Positions 50,385-59,960 of a DNA stretch of 64,000 nucleotides are shown here, one piece after another. Position 1 is the stretch's first letter. Each line of letters opens with the position of its first letter. Both the position numbers and the translations under genes were made by a program. The stretch spans positions 2,232,001 through 2,296,000 of the forward strand of contig JBQJBP010000001.1 of the NCBI GenBank assembly GCA_052078155.1. Direction: 5' to 3'. This DNA comes from CAXBMB01 sp052078155 (GTDB lineage Bacteria; Pseudomonadota; Alphaproteobacteria; Kiloniellales; DSM-21159). Below the pieces are notes generated by a model. It did not search any database. It was given only the letters and a program-made list of their open reading frames with translations, and was not told the DNA's origin.

Positions 50385-50609
50385 ATGGAAATCGAAGCAG
50401 CCAAGATGATCGGTGCCGGTCTGGCAACCCTGGGTATGATTGGTGCAGGTCTGGGTGTGGGCCAGGTGTGGGGCAACTACTTCAATGCCATCGCACGCAA
50501 CCCTGCCTCCAAAGACGAAATCGGCGCAAACATCTGGATCGGCTTTGCCGTGACGGAAGCTATCGCCATCTTCTCTCTGGTGGTCGCACTCCTGATTCTG
50601 TTCGGTTAA
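50385..50609 (+). CDS. atpE: ATP synthase F0 subunit c
   Basis: 74-residue hairpin of two membrane helices forming the rotor ring. The polar loop is ARNPASKDE, and the proton-carrying carboxylate is the glutamate in VTEAIAIFSLVVALLILFG. The glycine-rich first helix (AGLATLGMIGAGLGVGQVWG) is typical. An AAGGAGCTGAG ribosome-binding site precedes the ATG. Confidence 0.96.
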   Translation: MEIEAAKMIGAGLATLGMIGAGLGVGQVWGNYFNAIARNPASKDEIGANIWIGFAVTEAIAIFSLVVALLILFG

Positions 50610-50792
50610 GAACAAGCGTACGGGCCGCATCTGACCTTCGGGGAAGAGTTCAGCGGCCCTTTCGCGACTTGGAGCCTGGTTTTCCTTTTTGGGCAGCCAC
50701 CAAAGGTTCCATTGTTGAACGCGATCAAGCAATCTGAGGCAGCACTCTGGTTCTGCCTCAGTTGATCTAGCAACAACCGTTGGAATAAGGCC

Positions 50793-51359
50793 ATGCGCTT
50801 TAGTTTACCCACCGTGGCCGTCAGCCTGCTGGTTGGCACCGGTACAGCCTTTGCCGAAGAAGTTGGCGGTCTGCCTCAGATCAAGCAGGTCGACACCTTC
50901 GCCAGCCAGATCTTCTGGCTGGTGGTCACTTTTGCGACCCTCTACTTCATCATGTCTCGCATGGTTCTGCCGCGCGTGACTGAGGTGATGGAAGAGCGCC
51001 GTCACAAAATTGACGACGATCTGGCACGGGCCGAACGCCTGAAAACAGAAGCGACAGACGTCATGGCTGACTATGAAACAGCTTTGACCGACGCCCGCGA
51101 ACAGGCATCCGACTCTCTGAAGAAGACCAGTGATGAGCTGACTGCGAAAGCAACAGCCCGCCATGACGCCTTCACCCAGGAGTTGGCAGAGAAAAGCCGT
51201 GAGGCCGACGAACGCATTGCGTCCGCGACGGCTGAAGCCATGGATAATCTCAAAACAGTGGCAGCAGAAGCCGCCGTTGCGGTCACCCAGAAGCTGGTTG
51301 GCGTCAAGCCGACCAAAGCCAAGGTGGAAAAGGCCGTCAACGAAGCTGTGGGAGGATAA
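50793..51359 (+). CDS. ATP synthase F0 subunit b'
   Basis: 188-residue peripheral-stalk subunit of the b' type, found in alphaproteobacteria and cyanobacteria, which pairs with b as a heterodimer. The N-terminus looks like a signal peptide or membrane lead (LLVGTGTAFAEEV), followed by a membrane helix (FWLVVTFATLYFIMSRMVLP) and a long charged coiled coil. It precedes atpF by 6 bases. Confidence 0.92.
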   Translation: MRFSLPTVAVSLLVGTGTAFAEEVGGLPQIKQVDTFASQIFWLVVTFATLYFIMSRMVLPRVTEVMEERRHKIDDDLARAERLKTEATDVMADYETALTDAREQASDSLKKTSDELTAKATARHDAFTQELAEKSREADERIASATAEAMDNLKTVAAEAAVAVTQKLVGVKPTKAKVEKAVNEAVGG

Positions 51360-51365
51360 CCAGAG

Positions 51366-51848
51366 ATGTTTGGTAGCGAATATACCTGGATCACCCTGGC
51401 GCTTCTGATCACCGTTGGTCTGGGTCTTTGGAAAGGCCTTCGTCCGATCCTGTCGGCCCTGGACGCCCGTGGCGACCAGATCCGCAAGGAACTGGAAGAA
51501 GCCCACGCCCTGCGTGAAGAAGCTCAGAAGTATCTGGCTGAATCCAAACGCCGCCAGCGGGACGCCATCAAAGAGGCTGAAGAAATCCTGGCCCATGCCA
51601 AGGACGAAGCCGAGCGGATGGCCCAGCATGCGGAAGACGATATCAAAACCGCTCTGGCCCGTCGCGAACAGCTGGCGATGGAGAAAATCGCTCAGGCTGA
51701 GACGGCAGCTCTCAACGAAGTCCGCAACAAATCCGTGGACGCTGCCATCACCGCAGCCGAGTCTCTCATTTCCAGCAGCCTGACCGAGAAGAAGGCCGCG
51801 GATCTGACCGACAAATCCATCAAGGAAGTTACCGCCCGCTTGAACTAA
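51366..51848 (+). CDS. atpF: ATP synthase F0 subunit b
   Basis: 160-residue second stalk subunit: a membrane helix at the N-terminus (WITLALLITVGLGLWKGLRP) and a coiled coil with charged heptads. Last gene of the F0 operon; a strong terminator follows. The F1 genes must be elsewhere, as is usual in this class. Confidence 0.94.
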   Translation: MFGSEYTWITLALLITVGLGLWKGLRPILSALDARGDQIRKELEEAHALREEAQKYLAESKRRQRDAIKEAEEILAHAKDEAERMAQHAEDDIKTALARREQLAMEKIAQAETAALNEVRNKSVDAAITAAESLISSSLTEKKAADLTDKSIKEVTARLN

Positions 51849-51875
51849 ACATCAGTCCAACGGCGTGAAATCAGG

Positions 51876-51913
51876 AAGGCCCTGAACTCTTGCAGTTCAG
51901 GGCCTTTTCTTTT
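51876..51913 (+). terminator. Terminator of F0 operon
   Basis: AAGGCCCTGAACT pairs perfectly with AGTTCAGGGCCTT over 13 bp around CTTGC, followed by TTCTTTT. 28 bases after the atpF stop. Confidence 0.92.
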
Positions 51914-52113
51914 GCCTTCTCTCCTGTCCGCCTCTCCCTGATGGTCACAAAACCAACGCAGAATCGCCTGCCCTCCTCTGTCATTCTGAGACGCACCGGC
52001 GCGTTGCTTTCCAAAGGGTTTCATTGCGAGTCCGCCGGGTGGCAATTACCGGATTTTAACGAAGTCCAGCTAATAGACATGTTCCCTTACGACACTAACG
52101 CTGGCTGTCTCCC

Positions 52114-54192
52114 ATGCGCATTGGCACACAAATCACACTCGTTCTGGCCATACTAGGCCTTCTCATCACTCTGGGGTCAGGAATCGAGGCTTACAGAGCC
52201 TGGGACAAATGGCGGGTATCTGAAGCCGCTGCAGAAGAAGCGATTGTCGTCCAGGCGCTGTTGACGGCCAGCCAGGCCTGGGCAGCCGAACGCCAGTCAG
52301 CCATGCCAGTGATTTACTCCCGCAAAAAAATCACCGGCCCTCTGGCGGATCAGGCACAGGCAAATCAGACAGCCTCCCTTGCTGCCTATGATGCACTTCA
52401 GGTCGCCATTGCGGAAAGCCACCTCTCCCCGGACGACCCCAAAGTCCTGGCCCTGGTGGAAGCCCATGACGCGCTGGCACCCTTGCGCGAACGCCTGAAC
52501 AAAGTGCTGGATCCAGAGGTCAAAAAGAAGGACCGGACCCTCAAACGCCAGTGGGAAGGCCCTTTCACCAAGCTCATCGATCAGACAGCCGATCTGCGGC
52601 GGGACCTGGACAGCGAGCTGGTCGGCCGGGTTTCTGCCAACCTGGACAACTCCATGGCCCTGGTCGATGACATCTGGGTCTGGGGTGAGTACCTGTCCCG
52701 GGAAGCCGGTCGTATGGCCCCCTTGGTACAGGCGAACAAAGCCATCAGCATCAAAGATCTGGCTCGCTTCCACAACGATCTGGGGGTGGTGGAAACAGCT
52801 CGGGCCGATATGGCCCGCCGTCAGGCCAGCTTATCGCCTGAGCTTCAGGAAACCGGGGCTGAAGTCGCCCGGATCTATGACGAAAACTACACAGCGTTAC
52901 GCCAGGAACTTTTCCGCGCCAGTGCCGCGGGCAGCAAATACGGTCTGAGTACTGAAGAATGGCTCGACAAAGCCAACGCCAGCAGAGACCTGATTGTTCA
53001 CTATACAGAACAGCTGGATCTGGACCTGCAGGCAGGCATCGAAGACACCATTGCTGCCAATCTGACGCGCATGATGATCATGCTGGCCGTGGTGGCGCTG
53101 TTCCTGGCTTTGGTTGCCTTTATCCTGCGGTATGCCCGCCAGCAGATCATCAATCCGCTTACCGGCATGGTCGACAGCATGACCGCCCTGGCCAAGGATG
53201 ATCTGGAAGCCGAAATTCCTCCCGCGAAGGGGGCGCTGGAAGTGGCCTCCATGGCTGCCGCTCTGCAAACCTTCAAGAAGGTGCGCATTGAAGCCGTCGC
53301 CCACACGAAAGAGGAACAGAAAGCCCAGGCCGCCCGGGAAGCCTCGGCTCAACAGCGCCAGGCCCTCACAGCCTCCTTCCAGCAGGAAGCTGAGTCGATG
53401 GTGGAACAGCTCTCGAGTTCAGCAGACAGCCTGCAGCAGGCCGCCCGCATCATGTCATCCACAGCCGAACGCAGTTCCAACCAGTCAAGCAATGTCACGC
53501 AGGCCTCCCAACAGGCCAATCAGAACGTCCAGACGGTCAGCGCAGCGGTGGAGCAGATTACCGCCTCTATTCAGGAGATTTCCAGCCAGGTGCAGTCCCA
53601 GAACAATCTGGCAGCACAGGCCACCTCCAAAGCTGAAGTGTCCAATGAACAGGTCAAGGACCTGGAAGATGCTGCCGACAAGATCGGGGATGTCATCGGC
53701 CTGATCACGGAAATTGCTGAACAAACAAATCTGCTGGCCCTCAACGCGACCATTGAAGCGGCGCGCGCCGGCGAAGCCGGAAAAGGCTTTGCGGTTGTGG
53801 CCTCAGAAGTGAAATCTCTGGCGACCCAGACAGCCAAGGCCACGGACGAGATCACCAGCCAGGTCAAGGAAATGCAGACCAAGACCAAAGGGACCGTGGA
53901 ATCCCTGGGCTCCATTACCAAAGACATCGCCAAGATGAACGACAGTGCCTCGGCTGTGGCCCAGTCCATGGAACAGCAGTCGGCGGCTGTTTCAGAGGTC
54001 GCCCAGAACATCGAGCAGGCCGCTCAGTCCACCAGCGAAGTGAACCAGTCCATTGGTGAAGTCAGTGCCGCTGCCAGCGAAGCCAGCGGCGCTTCCGGCA
54101 TGGTACAGGATTCGGCCGATGGCCTGAGCTCCCAGTCCAACCAGCTGCTGGCCAGCGTCCGGTCCTTCGCCGCGCAGTTGAAAGCCAGTTGA
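52114..54192 (+). CDS. Methyl-accepting chemotaxis protein
   Basis: 692-residue transmembrane chemoreceptor. Helix one is at the N-terminus (ITLVLAILGLLITLGSGIEA), followed by a periplasmic helical sensor of about 290 residues, helix two (MMIMLAVVALFLALVAFIL), a HAMP linker, and the long signalling coiled coil with the conserved hairpin tip EQTNLLALNATIEAARAGE. The ligand is unknown. No che genes are near, so it is an isolated receptor. Start ATG without strong ribosome-binding site. Confidence 0.93.
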   Translation: MRIGTQITLVLAILGLLITLGSGIEAYRAWDKWRVSEAAAEEAIVVQALLTASQAWAAERQSAMPVIYSRKKITGPLADQAQANQTASLAAYDALQVAIAESHLSPDDPKVLALVEAHDALAPLRERLNKVLDPEVKKKDRTLKRQWEGPFTKLIDQTADLRRDLDSELVGRVSANLDNSMALVDDIWVWGEYLSREAGRMAPLVQANKAISIKDLARFHNDLGVVETARADMARRQASLSPELQETGAEVARIYDENYTALRQELFRASAAGSKYGLSTEEWLDKANASRDLIVHYTEQLDLDLQAGIEDTIAANLTRMMIMLAVVALFLALVAFILRYARQQIINPLTGMVDSMTALAKDDLEAEIPPAKGALEVASMAAALQTFKKVRIEAVAHTKEEQKAQAAREASAQQRQALTASFQQEAESMVEQLSSSADSLQQAARIMSSTAERSSNQSSNVTQASQQANQNVQTVSAAVEQITASIQEISSQVQSQNNLAAQATSKAEVSNEQVKDLEDAADKIGDVIGLITEIAEQTNLLALNATIEAARAGEAGKGFAVVASEVKSLATQTAKATDEITSQVKEMQTKTKGTVESLGSITKDIAKMNDSASAVAQSMEQQSAAVSEVAQNIEQAAQSTSEVNQSIGEVSAAASEASGASGMVQDSADGLSSQSNQLLASVRSFAAQLKAS

Positions 54193-54319
54193 GGCAACAC
54201 TGGTCATCAGCCTGCATTTTGCGCTACTGCTATCAGTCTAAAGAGAACGATCGTGCGCTTTGCCTTTGCGGTTGAAGCGCGCGGAACAGCGCCTTTGACT
54301 GGGCAAAGAACAGGCAGAC

Positions 54320-55084
54320 ATGACAGAGAACATCAAACGCGAAGTGCGGGACGGCATCTTGCACCTGCAAATCGATCGGCTGGACAAAAAGAACGCCCTG
54401 ACACAGGACATGTACTCAGCCCTGGCTGACGGTCTGGATGAGGCCGCAGCAGATACCTCAATCCGGGCTGTGTTGTTCAAAGGCGGCCCCGGGGCCTTTA
54501 CGGCAGGAAACGATCTGAAGGACTTCCTGAACCGCCCGCCCAAGTCCGGCGAAGCCCCCGTTCATCGCTTCATCAAAACCATTGCCCAAAGCCCGGTGCC
54601 TTTGATCGCCCAGGTGGAAGGCGTCGCCGTTGGTGTCGGCACCACCATGTTGCTTCACTGTGACATGGTTTTTGTCGCCGAGGATGCGCGTTTGCAGCTG
54701 CCCTTTGTCAATCTGGCTCTGCTGCCGGAAGCTGGCTCCAGCTATCTGCTGCCCAAGATCATGGGACACGCCCGGGCCTCTGAACTGCTGATGACGGGCC
54801 GGCCCTTTGGCGGTCAGGAGGCCCTGGATCTGGGGATCGCCACGGCGGTGGTCGCGGCAACGGACCTGGAAGCTCGGGTGTCCGCAGCCTGCACGGCGCT
54901 TGCCCAACAGCCGCCGGGGGCTCTGCGCAAGACCAAGGCTCTGCTGAAGTCGGATCTCAATCGGGTGATGGAGCAGATGGACAAAGAAAGTCAGGGCTTT
55001 GCCGAATGCCTGACCTCCGCGGAATGCAAAGAAGCCCTCAACGCCTTCCTGGAGAAACGCAAACCCGATTTCTCACAATTCTAA
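54320..55084 (+). CDS. Enoyl-CoA hydratase/isomerase family protein
   Basis: 254-residue crotonase-fold enzyme. The oxyanion-hole segments are FTAGNDLKDF near residue 57 and the VEGVAVGVGTTMLLHCD helix near 97; FVNLALLPEAGSSYLLP carries a glutamate at the second catalytic position. The substrate could be an enoyl-CoA, but the pattern LALLPEAGSSYLLP is also seen in enoyl-CoA isomerases. Stand-alone, followed by a terminator. Confidence 0.88.
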   Translation: MTENIKREVRDGILHLQIDRLDKKNALTQDMYSALADGLDEAAADTSIRAVLFKGGPGAFTAGNDLKDFLNRPPKSGEAPVHRFIKTIAQSPVPLIAQVEGVAVGVGTTMLLHCDMVFVAEDARLQLPFVNLALLPEAGSSYLLPKIMGHARASELLMTGRPFGGQEALDLGIATAVVAATDLEARVSAACTALAQQPPGALRKTKALLKSDLNRVMEQMDKESQGFAECLTSAECKEALNAFLEKRKPDFSQF

Positions 55085-55166
55085 TCCCTGGGAAAGCAAT
55101 CAGACTCTCGCCTGTCAGCACAAGTCTTTGCGCCACAGACAGGGTCTGGAGCCCAGATAAAAGGTG

Positions 55167-55207
55167 AGCGCCCTGAACTTTAAAGCTAGTTTAGGGCGCT
55201 TTCTCTT
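55167..55207 (+). terminator. Terminator after enoyl-CoA hydratase gene
   Basis: AGCGCCCT, then AACT, pairs with AGTT, then AGGGCGCT, with small mismatches, around TTAAAGCT and followed by TTCTCTTT. Confidence 0.82.
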
Positions 55208-55232
55208 TAGGGCGGCCATTTTCTGACAGGCG

Positions 55233-56651
55233 GTGGCCGTCATTCTCTTGTCTTGGATCAACCGTTACATGCCAGCTGCTCCGGCTCCCAGCGCTCCTGT
55301 TCATTCCCGGTTCTTTTACGGTTGGGTCATTCTGGCCGTGGCCTTTGTCACCATGGCCGTTTCCGTCACCGCCCGAACAGGGTTTTCTCTTTTCTATCCG
55401 GAGCTGCTGAACGAGTTTGGCTGGGACAGTGCTGAAACAGCCGGGGCCTTTTCCATCGGGTTTGTCGCCTCGACCGCTTTCCTGCCCCTGATCGGTCTGC
55501 TGATGGACCGCTTTGGCCCCCGGCTGCTGATCCCCTTGGGCGGCATACTGATTTCCAGCGGGTATCTGCTCATGACACTGGTGGACAGTGTGCTGGGTCT
55601 CTATGCCACTTTCGGCGTGCTGGTGGTCTGCGGTTCCATGGCCTCCAGCTACATCGTCCACACCATGTTCATTCCCAACTGGTTCGTCCGGCGCAAAGGA
55701 CTGGCCATCGGGCTGGTTTTCGCCGGGGTGGGCATTGGCGGCATTGTGCTGCTGCCTTTGCTTCAGTGGCTGATCGATGACTATGGCTGGCGCATGGCCT
55801 GTTATGTGCTGGTCGCCACCATCCTGATCACGCTTCTGCCGCTCAACGCCCTCTTCACCCGCAAAAAACCCGAAGACATGGGGCTGCTGGCCGATGGCGA
55901 CCGCCCGGGCGAGCATGCGACCGACAGCAACGAAGACTCTGCTAAGGCCAGCCAGCCCGACCCCATCGTCAATCACGAATGGGTGGCCCGGGACTGGACG
56001 GTAAAGAGCGCCATGGCAACTGGACGTTTCTGGTGGCTGGCGCTTGGCTTTTCCACCGGCCTGTTCATCTGGTACGCCATTCAGGTGCACCAGACCCGCT
56101 TCCTGCTGGACGTGGGCTTCGGACCGGAAGTGGCCGCCACGGCCCTGGGGCTGGTCGGGCTGGGGGGCGTCGCCGGACAGATTGGCCTGGGCGCCCTGTC
56201 GGACCGCATCGGGCGGGAAAAGGCCTGGGCCATTTCGCTGCTGGGCTACCTCGGCTGTTCCCTGCTCCTGTTGCAGCTGGAGCAGCACAGCTCTCTGGTT
56301 CTGCTCTATGCCATGGTTGGTCTTCAGGGGCTGCTGGGCAACGGCTTCGCTGCTCTCTATGGCTCCATGCCTTCAGAGATTTTCAGCGGCAAGCACTTCT
56401 CGGTCATCTTCAGCATCATCGCGCTGATCGGCAACCTGGGGGCCGGTGCCGGTCCCTGGGTCTTTGGCCTGATCTACGACGCCCAGGGCAGCTATCATCT
56501 GGGCTTCCAGATCTGCGCCGTTCTGTCCCTGGTATCCATTCTGGCCATCTGGCTGGCCTCCCCCCGCAAGATCCGCTTGGTGGCAGGCCAGGCCAGAAAG
56601 CGCGCCCGTCTGCAGGCGCAAAACGCACGCTCAGGCGGCAAAGTGATCTAG
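55233..56651 (+). CDS. MFS transporter
   Basis: Carrier of up to 472 residues of the major facilitator superfamily with 12 hydrophobic helices; the signature after helix two is GLLMDRFGPRLLIPLGG, mirrored in the second half by GALSDRIGREKAW. It is similar in outline to the oxalate/formate or monocarboxylate-type MFS. The substrate is unknown. The start at 55233 gives a short extra N-terminus; ATG 55269 (MPAAPAPSAP) is the more likely start. It is convergent with the M20 amidohydrolase gene, whose stop overlaps its 3' end by four bases. Confidence 0.87.
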   Translation: MAVILLSWINRYMPAAPAPSAPVHSRFFYGWVILAVAFVTMAVSVTARTGFSLFYPELLNEFGWDSAETAGAFSIGFVASTAFLPLIGLLMDRFGPRLLIPLGGILISSGYLLMTLVDSVLGLYATFGVLVVCGSMASSYIVHTMFIPNWFVRRKGLAIGLVFAGVGIGGIVLLPLLQWLIDDYGWRMACYVLVATILITLLPLNALFTRKKPEDMGLLADGDRPGEHATDSNEDSAKASQPDPIVNHEWVARDWTVKSAMATGRFWWLALGFSTGLFIWYAIQVHQTRFLLDVGFGPEVAATALGLVGLGGVAGQIGLGALSDRIGREKAWAISLLGYLGCSLLLLQLEQHSSLVLLYAMVGLQGLLGNGFAALYGSMPSEIFSGKHFSVIFSIIALIGNLGAGAGPWVFGLIYDAQGSYHLGFQICAVLSLVSILAIWLASPRKIRLVAGQARKRARLQAQNARSGGKVI

Positions 56652-57964
56652 ATCTTCTCGAGGCCGCACCATTCGGCAATGTAGAGGGCAACAGCGGTGG
56701 TCACCTGACGGATGGAGCCCAAAGACACCCGTTCGTCAAAGCCATGGATATTGTCGGACACCGGCCCGTAGACCAGGCAGGGCGTATCCCCATAGATGGC
56801 AAACACCCGGCCATCCAGATAACAGGGCATGACCTTGGCATTGAGCGGCGCGGAAAAGCTCGTGGCGTGAACTTTCTGCAGCAGAGCCTCTGCATCACTG
56901 CCTTCTTCCAGAACATAGCCCTCAGCAAAGAAGCCGTTCACTTCCACTTCCGGCGGATTGTTGGCCAGGAAGGGATTCTTACGGGAGGCGGCGCGCAAAG
57001 CATCCTCAATCTCCCGCATGGCATCGGCCGGTTTTTCGCCGGGGTAAAGACCGATGCGCACATCAAAGGAACACCAGGCCGGTACGGAAGAGGCCCAGTC
57101 GCCCCCTTCGATCTTGCCAACATTGAAGTTGATGGGGTGATCGCAGTCCTTGAAGTAGGGCTTATCCGCCTTGCGGGCGTTCCAGCTCTGCTCCAGCTCT
57201 TTCAGGGCCTGGATCAGGCCAAAAGCGGCTTCGATGGCATTGGCCCCGCTGCCCGCTTCCAGCACATGTACCGGCTTGCCACGCAGATGCACCCGGAACC
57301 AGATGACCCCCAGATTGGCCCGCACCAGATCATGGTTGGTCGGTTCAGTGATGATGGCTGCATCTGCATTGTAGCCGCGCAAGAGAGCCGCCAGCGCGCC
57401 ATTGCCGGTGCATTCCTCCTCCACCACGGACTGCAGGTGAACGCGGGCGGCGGGCTGATAACCCAGGCGCCGCAGCGCATCCATGGCCGCCAGATTCAGC
57501 GCCAGGCCAGCCTTCATGTCACCGCTGCCGCGGCCATAAAGCCAGTCGCCGTCAATGATGGGCTCGTAGGGCGGGTTGGTCCACATATCCAGCGGACCGA
57601 CGGGCACCACATCCACATGGCCGTTGAGGATGAGAGAGCGCCCCTTTTCCTCACGGGGTCGGTGACTGGCCACCACGTTGTAGGAGTTCTCGTAGTCGAT
57701 AGAGACAGGAGAAAATCCGGGATGGTGGCTGATTTCATCGGCGTTCAGGGCCCAGCGGTCCACGCCGTATCCCCGGGCCCGGTAATGATCGGCCAGGAAA
57801 TCCTGCGCCGTCTGCTCCTGCCCGCGCACAGATGGGTGACGGATCAAATCCTGGGTCAGTACCACCTGCTCATCAAAGCCCTCAGCCACTGCAGCCACAA
57901 TCTCGTCCTGCAACGCGCCTTGAAGTTCAGACCCCATAACCTCTGATCCATCAGATACAGACAT
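56648..57964 (-). CDS. M20-family metallo-amidohydrolase (ArgE/DapE-like)
   Basis: Zinc-dependent deacylase or peptidase of about 438 residues. Metal ligands are visible in LNGHVDVVPVG, GRGSGDMKAG, the catalytic EEECTGNGA and TEPTNHD; the lid domain lies between. It resembles the acetylornithine deacetylase/succinyl-diaminopimelate desuccinylase group, but the substrate is open. The start is the ATG at 57964 (MSVSDGSE), with AGGGGGAAG upstream; an earlier ATG adds eight codons without support. Its stop overlaps the end of the MFS gene by four bases, tail to tail. Confidence 0.9.
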   Translation of the reverse strand: MSVSDGSEVMGSELQGALQDEIVAAVAEGFDEQVVLTQDLIRHPSVRGQEQTAQDFLADHYRARGYGVDRWALNADEISHHPGFSPVSIDYENSYNVVASHRPREEKGRSLILNGHVDVVPVGPLDMWTNPPYEPIIDGDWLYGRGSGDMKAGLALNLAAMDALRRLGYQPAARVHLQSVVEEECTGNGALAALLRGYNADAAIITEPTNHDLVRANLGVIWFRVHLRGKPVHVLEAGSGANAIEAAFGLIQALKELEQSWNARKADKPYFKDCDHPINFNVGKIEGGDWASSVPAWCSFDVRIGLYPGEKPADAMREIEDALRAASRKNPFLANNPPEVEVNGFFAEGYVLEEGSDAEALLQKVHATSFSAPLNAKVMPCYLDGRVFAIYGDTPCLVYGPVSDNIHGFDERVSLGSIRQVTTAVALYIAEWCGLEKI

Positions 57965-58189
57965 GACTTCCCCCTGTTGTGCCCTCAATCAGGCCAAAGG
58001 TGACCCAACGATCACCGAAAAAACTCAATCGCCAGCAGCCTGCCACAGGCAACAAGTGGTCACCAGTTGCCTTTGGGAACAGAAGCCCCATTGAAACGTC
58101 ACAAGCTTCAGCCTGTCAGGCTTTGGCGGTGAGAGTTACTGGCGATGAGACCTGAAATAGGCGAATGATCAGGCGACCGGATGGCGAGG

Positions 58190-58675
58190 CTACAAGACCA
58201 GGCTCATGCGCGGGAGATATCGGCCTGGAATGGAGCCGGAGGGCACTTCTTCCTCAAAAGCAAAGCCCATGCGCTCGTAAAAGGGGCGTGCATAGGGATC
58301 CGCATCCAGCTGCAGCCGGGTCATCTGCTGGTCTTTGGCCTGCCCCACCAGGACTTCCAGCAACGCCCGGCCGACCCCTTTGCCCATGGCATCGGGATGG
58401 ACAAAGAGGTTCCAGATTTCACCCAGACCCGGTTCCAGGGCGCCCAGACAGCCGAACCCCAGTGGCGCTTCACCCGTCAGCGGATCAGCGACCATGACAA
58501 GGTCCTGAGCCAGTTCGTCCGGACTGACACCCAGTTCCTCCTCACAGGCTGCCATGAACGCGGCATCATATCCCCAATGGGCCTTGGACAGGACCGCCAG
58601 TTCCTTCAAGGCAGGCAGATCGTCCAGCACCGCTTTGCGCACCAGCATTTCACCTGTGAAGGCCATTTCAGCCAT
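58190..58675 (-). CDS. GNAT-family N-acetyltransferase
   Basis: 161-residue acetyl-CoA-dependent transferase. The GNAT core is near residues 86-130: IWNLFVHPDAMGKGVGRALLE is the pyrophosphate-binding motif A, followed by AKDQQMTRLQLDADPYARPFYERMGF, motif B. The acceptor is unknown. The first ATG and another three codons later are both possible starts. It stands between the M20 gene and the divergent DUF2817 gene. Confidence 0.87.
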   Translation of the reverse strand: MAEMAFTGEMLVRKAVLDDLPALKELAVLSKAHWGYDAAFMAACEEELGVSPDELAQDLVMVADPLTGEAPLGFGCLGALEPGLGEIWNLFVHPDAMGKGVGRALLEVLVGQAKDQQMTRLQLDADPYARPFYERMGFAFEEEVPSGSIPGRYLPRMSLVL

Positions 58676-58853
58676 CCTTCATTCCACGGGGGTTGGAAAA
58701 TCACTATAAAAAGAATGGGCGGGATCTGTTCACTTGACCAGATCCAATTCTGACAGCCTCGTAACCACCATTGTACGGCCCTCAGGGCCCTCGGCCTGCT
58801 TTAAGAGGGATCTCTGTTTGGGTTTTTCGGGACAAAGATGAGAACTTCCAGCC

Positions 58854-59960
58854 ATGACTGATCTTCTGACCGCCGCCGACAGCTGCTTTTCCGTCGATTA
58901 CCGAGAGGCCCGTGCCCGTTTTCTTGCAGCCTGCGAGGCCGCCGGACTGGAGGTGACAAGCCATCTTAATCCCAACACAGGGCCCCATGGCGAAGAGCTG
59001 GCAACAGACGTGGCTTGGGATGGCCCTGCCGATGCCCGAAAAGTGCTGGTCATGCTGTCGGCCACGCACGGCGTTGAGGGTTTTCCTGGATCAGCAGCAC
59101 AGCTGGACTGGCTGACCAACCTGCGCCAGCAACCACAGCCGGAAGACTTCGCCGTTCTGCTGGTCCATGCCGTCAATCCACACGGTTTTGCCTGGCAGCG
59201 CCGGGTTTCGGAAGAAGGCATCGACATGAACCGCAACTATGTGGATTTCAGTCAGCCCCTGCCGGAAAACCCCGGCTACGATGAACTGCACAGCGCGCTG
59301 GTTCCCGACAGTCTGGATCCAGCGCACCTTGCAGACTGCGAAACCCGTTTGAAGGCCTTTCAGGAAAAACACGGTGCCTATGCCTTCTCGATTGCGCGCA
59401 GCGGCGGCCAATACACTGAACCAGGCGGCGTTTTCTTCGGCGGAAAGGCTCCGGCCTGGGCCCGCCGCACGCTGGAGAGCATCATTACCGAACACAGGCT
59501 GGCCGACCGGGAGCTCGTTGCCGTGGTGGATTACCACACAGGCCTGGGACCCTACGGCTATGGCGAGCCCATCTGCGACCATCCAGTTGACTCCATCAAC
59601 GTGGCCCGCGCCAAAAGCTGGTATGGAGACTCGGTGACCCAACCCAGCCTGGGCACCTCCTCCTCCCCACCCAAACACGGGCTGAACGAAAGAGGCTGGG
59701 AGCGAATGCTGGGCGACAAAGTTACCTTCATCGCACTGGAGTATGGAACCTATCAGCCCCCCAGGGGCATGGAGGTGCTGCGCGCCGACCATTGGCTGCA
59801 CAACAGAGGACCAGTGGACTGGAACAGCCCGGAAACCCAGAAAATCAAGAAAGCAATCCGTGAACACTTTGTGCCGCCCCATCAAAACTGGCGCGAATCT
59901 GTACTGTTTCGCAGCCGTCAGATCCTAAGGCAGGCAAAGACTGGGCTGACCGGGAGTTAA
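58854..59960 (+). CDS. DUF2817 family protein, M14-like zinc carboxypeptidase fold
   Basis: 368-residue protein related to M14 carboxypeptidases. Zinc-binding candidates are SATHGVEGFPGSA (His and Glu) and AVVDYHTGLGPYG (His); VHAVNPHGFAWQRRVSEEG and DMNRNYVDF are family hallmarks, and the catalytic glutamate is probably in FIALEYGTY. It is likely cytoplasmic, as no signal peptide is visible. Its role may be peptide or amide hydrolysis near the peptide transporter that follows. Confidence 0.85.
   Translation: MTDLLTAADSCFSVDYREARARFLAACEAAGLEVTSHLNPNTGPHGEELATDVAWDGPADARKVLVMLSATHGVEGFPGSAAQLDWLTNLRQQPQPEDFAVLLVHAVNPHGFAWQRRVSEEGIDMNRNYVDFSQPLPENPGYDELHSALVPDSLDPAHLADCETRLKAFQEKHGAYAFSIARSGGQYTEPGGVFFGGKAPAWARRTLESIITEHRLADRELVAVVDYHTGLGPYGYGEPICDHPVDSINVARAKSWYGDSVTQPSLGTSSSPPKHGLNERGWERMLGDKVTFIALEYGTYQPPRGMEVLRADHWLHNRGPVDWNSPETQKIKKAIREHFVPPHQNWRESVLFRSRQILRQAKTGLTGS

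Noticed and set aside
55979..57946. 655-codon plus-strand frame across the MFS and M20 genes
   Set aside because: Antisense to the M20 enzyme, whose zinc ligands are intact, and out of frame with the MFS gene; no start signal and no family features.
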